From Bacteroidota bacterium (lineage in GTDB: Bacteria; Bacteroidota; Ignavibacteria; Ignavibacteriales; Melioribacteraceae): a DNA stretch of 11,195 nt. Under the pieces are notes generated by a model that was not told the DNA's origin, made no database searches, and saw nothing but the letters and a program-made list of their open reading frames with translations. The translations under genes and the position numbers were made by a program. Positions 6,205 through 11,195 of this stretch are shown one piece after another. The stretch covers positions 1-11,195 of the forward strand of contig JAMCSN010000349.1 in NCBI GenBank assembly GCA_023381535.1. The letters are read 5' to 3'. Each line of letters starts with the position of its first letter. The stretch's first letter is position 1.

Positions 6205-6717
6205 ATGGAATTTTTGCTTTCGCTAAAACGCATTTCTTTAAACACTATTGTAATCGATTTACTCATGCTGGCTGCCATTGCGTTTCTACCTGCACTATCT
6301 CACATGTTTGGTTTTCCGTTTTATCTTTTTGAACCGATGAGAATTCTATTGATCTTTTCGATCGCGCATACCTCTAAGCAAAACTCGTTTGCTGTGGCGG
6401 CGGCACTGCCGATATTTTCTTTTATCCTGTCGGCGCATCCGGCGGTTTTCAAATCATTATTGATTTTATCGGAACTGAGTCTGAACGTCTGGTTATTTTT
6501 TGTTCTCAGTAAAAAATTCAATAACTACTTTGGCGGAATGGCGGTAAGTATAATTCTTGCCAAACTACTTTATTACGGTGCGAAGTATTTGATGGTTTAC
6601 ATCGGTTTGATCGAAGGCGACTTAGTAAATGCACCGATTTATTTGCAAGCGTTAATCGGATTAGTTCTTTCGGCATACATTTATTTTGCGTGGAAGAAAA
6701 ATCCTGTCGAAGTCTAA
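6205..6717 (+). CDS. small integral membrane protein resembling ECF-transporter S components
   Basis: This encodes 170 residues, nearly all hydrophobic, with about five to six membrane segments: roughly 13-33, 43-55, 61-75, 84-101, 108-130 and 145-162. The pattern PALSHMFGFPFYLFEPMRI, then AAALPIFSFILSAHPAVFK and LSELSLNVW resembles substrate-binding S components of energy-coupling-factor transporters, which bind a vitamin or metal and partner with shared EcfT/EcfA proteins. No EcfA or EcfT gene is in the window, so this would be an orphan S unit and no substrate can be read from the sequence. The start is supported by GGAG at 6195-6198, six bases before the ATG. It is divergent from the DUF362/polyferredoxin pair, which may point to related regulation. 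It may equally be an unrelated membrane protein; the family call rests on pattern memory. Confidence 0.5.
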   Translation: MEFLLSLKRISLNTIVIDLLMLAAIAFLPALSHMFGFPFYLFEPMRILLIFSIAHTSKQNSFAVAAALPIFSFILSAHPAVFKSLLILSELSLNVWLFFVLSKKFNNYFGGMAVSIILAKLLYYGAKYLMVYIGLIEGDLVNAPIYLQALIGLVLSAYIYFAWKKNPVEV

Positions 6718-6739
6718 ATCATTGTGTTGGGCGTTGGCC

Positions 6740-6766
6740 GGAACTGCATGTCTCGCCTTGCGTTCC
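6740..6766. terminator. weak hairpin between convergent genes, possible terminator
   Basis: GGAAC (6740-6744) with GTTCC (6762-6766), and inside it GCA/TGC (6746-6748, 6759-6761), can form a stem with one bulged base and a 10-base loop. It lies in the 75-base gap where the membrane-protein gene (+) and PAP2 gene (-) converge. A short T run follows only about ten bases later on the + strand. The remainder of the gap shows nothing recognisable. Confidence 0.22.
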
Positions 6767-6792
6767 AATGCGGAATTTTCAACCTACAAATT

Positions 6793-7719
6793 TTAAAACG
6801 AGTACCCTACCGAGATTCCAAAACCATTATCAACTAAAGTCGGCATAACATTTATTTTTTTGCCGGCAATCTCTGCGGGAATTCCTTCAGGGTGTGCGGC
6901 AATCATTCCAAATGTATAACCGAGCGCGAGTGCAAGCGGATAATCACTGTACCAATGAATCCCTGTACCAACCATTCCCCACCCCACTAAGCCCGTAATA
7001 ACGTAACCAACCGGGCGAATCCACCACACTTCAGAATAATTTTCTGCAATAACAATTAAAGCTGCAACTGTCGTCGTAACATGACCGGACGGAAATGCAT
7101 CGTATGTTGAAACGTGTCGCGCATATTCTATTTGATTAGGAAAGAAAACCCATTTGCCGGTAGGACTTGTTGCAGTGTTTGGAGTTTGTCTTCCTGTAAC
7201 ATGTTTCATTACCTGCACAACTGTTCCGGATGCCAATACCGCTTGGACAATCTGGCTTGCAGTTCTAACCGCGCGCGCGTCGTCGGAAATCAAACCATAA
7301 GCGCCGAAGAGAGCCGCTAAGCCAAATTGCGTCCTGCCGTCGCCAACCTCTGTCCAAAATTCATCAAACTTTCTTGCGAATGAACTTGCGTCATGATTTT
7401 TTCGGATGACTTGCCAAACTTTATCGTCGGTAGCAATTGTAGCTGCGGTAGTAGCTGCCACAGTTAGATATAACGGAATTTTATTTTCTCTAAACGTAAG
7501 CGTGAAATATTTAGACCAGTCGCCGGGAATATTCGTAATCATCTCGTACCATTTCGGCATTTTATAAACCGGTTTGAATGCAACGCTCGATGAGTCTTTT
7601 TTCTCAACGGCAGTTGAAGTGGAATCTTTTTGCACAGGTTCTGTGCTCTGACCAAATGATCTTGCTGTGACGGCTGTAATCAATAAAATTGTACAGACAA
7701 AAAATGTAGAACGGAACAT
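6793..7719 (-). CDS. exported PAP2-family (phosphatidic acid phosphatase type 2) protein with altered motifs
   Basis: This encodes 308 residues. Residues 1-24 form a signal peptide (ending SFGQ), followed by a Ser/Lys-rich linker (to ~47). The PAP2 core shows motif 1 KHVTGRQTP (172-180), motif 2 AFPSGH (208-213, His213 catalytic by family) and motif 3 GTGIHWYSD (251-259, His255 and Asp259). The family removes phosphate from lipid phosphates such as undecaprenyl pyrophosphate or lipid A. Two arginines usual in these motifs are replaced: Thr179 where motif 1 normally has Arg-Pro, and Gly248-Met249 where motif 3 normally has Ser-Arg. Arg177, His213, His255 and Asp259 remain. The chain ends in a short strand-like GFGISVGYSF. 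Its ATG has GAAAGGA upstream, and it begins 41 bases after the GT4-deacetylase stop, so it is the likely last gene of that operon. Confidence 0.87.
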   Translation of the reverse strand: MFRSTFFVCTILLITAVTARSFGQSTEPVQKDSTSTAVEKKDSSSVAFKPVYKMPKWYEMITNIPGDWSKYFTLTFRENKIPLYLTVAATTAATIATDDKVWQVIRKNHDASSFARKFDEFWTEVGDGRTQFGLAALFGAYGLISDDARAVRTASQIVQAVLASGTVVQVMKHVTGRQTPNTATSPTGKWVFFPNQIEYARHVSTYDAFPSGHVTTTVAALIVIAENYSEVWWIRPVGYVITGLVGWGMVGTGIHWYSDYPLALALGYTFGMIAAHPEGIPAEIAGKKINVMPTLVDNGFGISVGYSF

Positions 7720-7760
7720 TGATTAATCCTTTCAAGAGTGGTTAACTACGCACGAGAGAG

Positions 7761-9551
7761 TTATCTCGGAATTTGCAAATACAAAGAGTCATTTTTTTCT
7801 TTTCTGAAGACATAATTGCCCTTCACTTTTCTCGCCAGACCGCGGACATCGGTATTGGGGAAAATTGCAATTCGTCTAATTTGATGGCGGTCTTCGTGCA
7901 GTCCAATTGGTGCTTTGTCCGTTGCAAAAGATAATTCGTATCCAGCAGCTTCCGACAACTTTTTAATTTCATCATTGCAATTTCCATACGGGTAAGCTAT
8001 AGATTTAATTTCAAACCCGAGTTTATCTTCCAACATTTTTTTTGATTCTCTTAGTTCACTTTCGGCTTCCGGCGGACTTACTTTTGTAAGGTCACAGTGA
8101 CTAAGTGTGTGCGAGCCGAACTCAATTCCGTTCTTATGCATTTCTTTAATTTGACTTGTACCCAACATCCGCACTTGAGGTTCCTTTTCATCCCAAGAAT
8201 TTGTTCGAAGACCGGCAACCAAAAAAATTATTGCCGAGTAGCCGTATTCTTTCAAAATCGGGTAAGCATACAAGTAATTGTCTTCGTAACCGTCATCAAA
8301 AGTAATGATGACAAATTTTCCTTTTCTGTTTTCACGCTTAATCTGAAGCGCTTCGGCAAATGAAACGGTTTGAAATCCTTTTGTTTTAAGGTAATGCAGA
8401 TGTTCATCAAACATTTCAGCGGTAACGTAAATTCCGTGTTTACCGGCTTGGCTTAAATCCTTTATGACACGGTGATAATAAATTATCGGGATTTCCTTTT
8501 TGTAGTACCGAACCAGCACACTTTGAAAAATTAATTCTAAACGGCGAACGATTCTATTCTCATCGCACTCAAACGTAATTTTTTCATGAAGTGCGGAATC
8601 AAATTTCGGGAATGTTAACGCGTGAAGGACATCGTTGTAAATTTTATCGAAGTTGAAAATCTTTTCAGTCGCATCCATGTCGCCAAAGTTGGTTTCCAAC
8701 GCAAACTGAATATTCTCTTTGGTAATCAATCCAATTGAACAAGCTTCCCCGACGGCGACCAAATTTCTTTTGTGAAGGAGCGCTTCGATGGCAATTCTTC
8801 CCGAACCGATTACAACTGTCGAATTATTAATCAATCCTTCAAGACCTTGAACGAATCCGGTAAATTCAATCTTATCCTGAAACTTCTGAAATCTTTCCGG
8901 AATGATTTGGCCGCCGACAACGCGAATCTTAACCCCTGTCATTTCATCCGAGCTATTCATTTTATTATAAAAGAAATCCAGCAGACGATATGCAAGATCG
9001 CCTTTAGGACCGGAAAGACGACCGATTAACGAAATGGTTTTTTGTTTTGGAGGATCAGAAAGAATCTGCGAACCGATTTTAAATCCGTTTCGAAGAACTT
9101 CAACTTTATGGCGCGGCAAATTAAATACTTCCAGAAGCTGCCGTTCAAGTTTCTCGCAAACGGCTATGGTATAATCACCGTAACAGTGAAATAATCTTCT
9201 CGAAACAAAAGTTGCCTGCCGCCCATGAATAAAAACAACCAACGGAACTCTTGCTATCAAGCAAGCCAGATGCGAAACCCATGCGCTTGCTCGCGAATGA
9301 GCATTTACAATATGAATATCATTTTTCTTTATGAACTTGATGAGCCAAATTGTGTTTTTTATTCTGTACGGGATCGATCTTTTTGACAACGGGGCAGGGA
9401 TGTAAACAGCTTTTGTTTTGTGTGCAGTTGTTAAAGTATCTGAAGCTATGAAAACTTTGTGACCGAGTTCGAGCAATTTGCTGGCGACGGAGACCGAATA
9501 AACTTCGGCGCCGGTCACTTCCAACTGCGAAAGCGTCATCAAAATATTCAT
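7761..9551 (-). CDS. bifunctional GT4 glycosyltransferase fused to NodB/CE4 polysaccharide deacetylase
   Basis: This encodes 596 residues. The N-terminal ~340 residues are a GT4-type glycosyltransferase: MNILMTLSQLEVTGAEVYS at the start, HIVNAHSRAS, then VLRNGF (152-157), ISLIGRLSGPKGD and the sugar-nucleotide region SGRIAIEALLHKRNLVAVGE. Residues ~354-580 are a CE4 deacetylase of the IcaB/PgaB kind: IPIIYYHRV, TFDDGY (417-422, catalytic and metal Asp), SHTLSH (480-485, metal His) and YPYG (520-523). No signal peptide or clear membrane segment is seen, so both activities would be cytoplasmic, unlike most CE4 enzymes. GT4 enzymes add sugars to lipid-linked or polymer acceptors, and CE4 enzymes remove N- or O-acetyl groups. 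GTG at 9560 is in frame; ATG 9551 fits the family start better. It sits 29 bases after the GT2 stop. Confidence 0.9.
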   Translation of the reverse strand: MNILMTLSQLEVTGAEVYSVSVASKLLELGHKVFIASDTLTTAHKTKAVYIPAPLSKRSIPYRIKNTIWLIKFIKKNDIHIVNAHSRASAWVSHLACLIARVPLVVFIHGRQATFVSRRLFHCYGDYTIAVCEKLERQLLEVFNLPRHKVEVLRNGFKIGSQILSDPPKQKTISLIGRLSGPKGDLAYRLLDFFYNKMNSSDEMTGVKIRVVGGQIIPERFQKFQDKIEFTGFVQGLEGLINNSTVVIGSGRIAIEALLHKRNLVAVGEACSIGLITKENIQFALETNFGDMDATEKIFNFDKIYNDVLHALTFPKFDSALHEKITFECDENRIVRRLELIFQSVLVRYYKKEIPIIYYHRVIKDLSQAGKHGIYVTAEMFDEHLHYLKTKGFQTVSFAEALQIKRENRKGKFVIITFDDGYEDNYLYAYPILKEYGYSAIIFLVAGLRTNSWDEKEPQVRMLGTSQIKEMHKNGIEFGSHTLSHCDLTKVSPPEAESELRESKKMLEDKLGFEIKSIAYPYGNCNDEIKKLSEAAGYELSFATDKAPIGLHEDRHQIRRIAIFPNTDVRGLARKVKGNYVFRKEKNDSLYLQIPR

Positions 9552-9580
9552 CTGTACCACTCTAAAATGGTCACTTCACA

Positions 9581-10219
9581 TTACTCAATTGTTGTACAAA
9601 TACTATCCGGAGTATCACGGTAATAAATGTATGTCGGAAAATCCACTTGAGCTATTTTAAATTCTTTTTGAACTCTTTCGAAAAAGTCCGAATCGTCGCT
9701 GTAATAAAGGTCTCTGAATCCGCCGAGCTCCAAAAAAATTTTTCTCTTTCCGAAAAATGTTCCGCCGATTGCACATTGCGAAAGATGAATTTTCTTCGTT
9801 AGATCATTTTTGTCTTTCACATACGGCGAACCGATAATCTCAACTCCGCCGTGAATAAAATCTACCGCCGGATTCTTTTTCATAAACTCAACGCGAAGTT
9901 TAAGGTGATCGGGTTTGTATTCGTCATCGCTTCCTATGAAGGCAAGATATTCCCCGCATGAAGCGAGAACACCAACATTTGTAGAAAGAGCCGGCTTGCG
10001 GTTAGAATGTTTCAGGTATCTGATATTTTCGAAACGTGAAATGTATTCGTTAACAATGTTAAACGTGCCGTCGCTGCTTCCGTCGTCAACGATAAGTAAT
10101 TCCCAGTCTGTAAAAGATTGTTTCAGAACAGAATTGATGGAACGCCGCAGATAACTTGCGCGATTGAACGTAGGCATTACAACCGACATAAGCGGTTTAA
10201 GCGTTTTATAAACTTGCAC
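9581..10219 (-). CDS. GT2-family glycosyltransferase
   Basis: This encodes 212 residues. It is a classical GT-A fold enzyme of family 2: LMSVVMPTFNRASYLRRSI (10-28), VDDGSSDGT (44-52, nucleotide binding), ALSTNVGVLASCGEYLAFIGSDDE (77-100; Asp98/Asp99 as the DXD-type metal site) and SDDSDFFERV (174-183, carrying the likely catalytic base). No membrane segment is present, so it acts on the cytoplasmic face; donor and acceptor sugars cannot be inferred. The start is GTG 10219 with GGGA about six bases upstream; the next in-frame ATG, at codon 11, lacks a ribosome site and would trim the first strand. It is the first gene of a probable three-gene operon with the GT4-deacetylase and PAP2 genes, which suggests LPS or exopolysaccharide synthesis. 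At 212 residues it has only the core domain. Confidence 0.93.
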   Translation of the reverse strand: MQVYKTLKPLMSVVMPTFNRASYLRRSINSVLKQSFTDWELLIVDDGSSDGTFNIVNEYISRFENIRYLKHSNRKPALSTNVGVLASCGEYLAFIGSDDEYKPDHLKLRVEFMKKNPAVDFIHGGVEIIGSPYVKDKNDLTKKIHLSQCAIGGTFFGKRKIFLELGGFRDLYYSDDSDFFERVQKEFKIAQVDFPTYIYYRDTPDSICTTIE

Positions 10220-10318
10220 TTTCGATCCCGGAAGATTTCGGTTTCAAATATAGTTTTTTATTGTTTTATTTTTTATTTAATTTCAAAAGCAGTTTCAATT
10301 ATAAAGCGGCTGAATTTT
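10220..10318. promoter_or_regulatory. AT-rich divergent intergenic region
   Basis: This gap separates the divergent glycan operon (-) and the small-protein/GT9 pair (+). On the - strand TATATTTG (10245-10252) matches the Bacteroidota -7 consensus TAnnTTTG, but no TTG lies at the usual -33 distance. TATAAA (10300-10305) on the + strand is too close to the ATG at 10319 to give a normal leader. Promoter assignments are therefore weak. Confidence 0.25.
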
Positions 10319-10564
10319 ATGAGCTCCCGTGAACAGAAAACTTATTTTGAGGTTCTGAAACGCTATACGCAGAAGTTTGAATCTAGAGAGTTGGAAGATT
10401 ACAAAATGCTGCTGAAGCGGCACAAAGACGATGAGGATTTGGATAAGTTGTCTATGCAGCGGTTGAAAGCTCTGCACGAAAAGTATCACGTGAATCGCGA
10501 AAAAAAAGACTATGATCAGTACTTTACGAAACCAACTCAATCTAATACTGATACTGAGAATTAA
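10319..10564 (+). CDS. small charged, helical hypothetical protein
   Basis: This encodes 81 residues; I do not recognise the family. The chain is dominated by Lys, Glu, Asp and Arg with regularly spaced Leu, Tyr and Phe (TYFEVLKRYTQKFESRELED and KMLLKRHKDDEDLDKLSMQR), which predicts two or three amphipathic helices or a coiled coil, followed by a polar tail. There is no signal peptide or membrane segment. The frame stays open upstream to 10118, but that part overlaps the GT2 gene on the other strand, so ATG 10319 is the reasonable start; its ribosome site is weak (AAGCGG about 10 bases upstream). The GT9 gene begins 38 bases after its stop on the same strand, so co-expression is likely. The coding-like composition and position support a real gene, but moderately. 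Confidence 0.55.
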   Translation: MSSREQKTYFEVLKRYTQKFESRELEDYKMLLKRHKDDEDLDKLSMQRLKALHEKYHVNREKKDYDQYFTKPTQSNTDTEN

Positions 10565-10602
10565 AACTTCAATCCGGTAACATCGTTTCTGATGGACTCA
10601 AA

Positions 10603-11195
10603 ATGAAAATACTTGTGATAGCGCTTTCTGGAATCGGTGATGCATTGATGTTCACTCCGTCGCTTGTTAAAATTCACAATGATATTCCGGACGCCAAAAT
10701 AGACGCGCTTGTTATGTACAAAGGCGTGAAAGATATTTACGATAGACTCCCTCAAATTTCCAACACAAAATATTTCGATTTTCTCAATAGTTCTTACCGA
10801 GAAGCATTTTCATACGTGATGAAGCTAAGGAAGAAGTACGACGTAACGATCAATGTTTATCCTTCCAACAGAAAAGAATACAACTTGATAAGCCGGATGA
10901 TCGGCGCGCCGAATCGTACCGCGGTTAAATATCTCCGAAAAGATTTTGCGAATCTTGGTTTCTTGAATAACATCCGAATTGACGAAGACGATAACCTTCA
11001 TAACATTGAAGAAAATATAAAGTTGTGTGAAAGACTTTCGAAGATTGAGCAAAAAAATATTCCACCGTTGCAGCTTAATCTAACTAAAGATGATCTTGAA
11101 TTTGCCGAACAATTTTTAAGTGACAATAAAATCAGCAGTAAATCTTTGGTGATCGGTTTTCACCCGGGATGTTCAACTCTAAAGAACCATGAAAA
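10603..11195 (+). CDS. GT9 family glycosyltransferase, heptosyltransferase-like (3' truncated by window edge)
   Basis: A frame of 197 codons starts at ATG 10603 and runs to the window edge without a stop. The N-terminus MKILVIALSGIGDALMFTPS is the hallmark of GT9 enzymes related to ADP-heptose:LPS heptosyltransferases (RfaC/RfaF, COG0859), and the last visible segment LVIGFHPGCSTLKN matches the donor-binding start of the second Rossmann domain (usual form HPGxxxxxK). These enzymes transfer heptose or a related sugar from a nucleotide donor to the LPS inner core on the cytoplasmic face. About half of the usual ~340 residues are present. The ribosome site is weak (GGA eight bases before the ATG); coupling to the small upstream gene, 38 bases away, is possible. 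It is divergent from the GT2 operon, so the two units together form a glycan-synthesis neighbourhood. Confidence 0.9.
   Translation, partial: MKILVIALSGIGDALMFTPSLVKIHNDIPDAKIDALVMYKGVKDIYDRLPQISNTKYFDFLNSSYREAFSYVMKLRKKYDVTINVYPSNRKEYNLISRMIGAPNRTAVKYLRKDFANLGFLNNIRIDEDDNLHNIEENIKLCERLSKIEQKNIPPLQLNLTKDDLEFAEQFLSDNKISSKSLVIGFHPGCSTLKNHE

Noticed and set aside
6718..6792. Integron attC-like site, suggested by GTTGGGC near 6727
   Set aside because: GTTGGGC fits GTTRRRY, but no matching RYYYAAC lies at the correct side and distance, and no integrase or cassette array is visible.
7267..7280. CG-rich alternating run inside the PAP2 gene
   Set aside because: It is explained by consecutive Ala/Arg codons and is too short to call a repeat.
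9552..9560. GTG start for the GT4-deacetylase at 9560
   Set aside because: It adds only Met-Val-Gln before the canonical MNILMTL start and has no ribosome site of its own.
1..11195. CRISPR array, tRNA, rRNA or insertion sequence
   Set aside because: No regularly spaced long repeats, no cloverleaf-like or rRNA-like sequence and no transposase-like protein were seen; the only tandem repeats are the two short heptad arrays.

Overview
The window looks like chromosomal DNA of an Ignavibacteria-type bacterium (Bacteroidota/Chlorobiota lineage). The evidence is AT-rich DNA of roughly 40% GC by eye, short signal peptides ending in AQ, an OmpW/opacity-like barrel, and a DUF362/polyferredoxin pair. 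Clear Shine-Dalgarno sites (AAGGAG, GGAG, GAGG) precede most starts, which argues against typical Bacteroidia or Flavobacteriia. The lineage is an inference from gene content and style. No rRNA, tRNA, CRISPR array, insertion sequence or phage gene is visible. Gene density is high and no gap exceeds about 155 bases.

Layout. Positions 1-1671 (+) hold the 3' end of a CocE/NonD-type hydrolase, a small outer-membrane barrel protein and a YhcH/YjgK/YiaL sugar-binding-fold protein. An exported FKBP-type prolyl isomerase (1672-2412, -) converges on the last of these with no base between the stop codons, and its apparent terminator lies inside the neighbour's coding sequence. A DUF1028 protein with a TPR-like tail follows (2565-3569, +); its signal-peptide codons contain four 7-bp tandem repeats. 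A long palindrome separates it from a redox module on the - strand (3612-6111): a Tat-exported DUF362 protein, then a membrane polyferredoxin that looks like NapH fused to NapG. Divergent from this pair is a small membrane protein resembling ECF-transporter S components (6205-6717). Positions 6793-10219 (-) form an apparent three-gene envelope-glycan operon: a GT2 glycosyltransferase, a GT4 glycosyltransferase fused to a NodB/CE4 deacetylase, and a PAP2-family protein lacking two usual phosphate-binding arginines. Divergent again, a small charged protein (10319-10564) precedes the 5' part of a GT9 heptosyltransferase-like gene that runs off the window.

How the genes fit together. Two functional blocks stand out. 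The first is a membrane electron-transfer module, DUF362 plus polyferredoxin, in which one polypeptide appears to place iron-sulphur clusters on both sides of the inner membrane. The second is a cell-surface glycan module (GT2, GT4-CE4, PAP2, with GT9 beside it) consistent with building and modifying LPS or an exopolysaccharide. The left third is a set of envelope, periplasmic and housekeeping genes without an obvious shared pathway. The best leads are the predicted two-sided polyferredoxin, the glycosyltransferase-deacetylase fusion, the terminator buried in a coding region, and the slippage-prone signal peptide.
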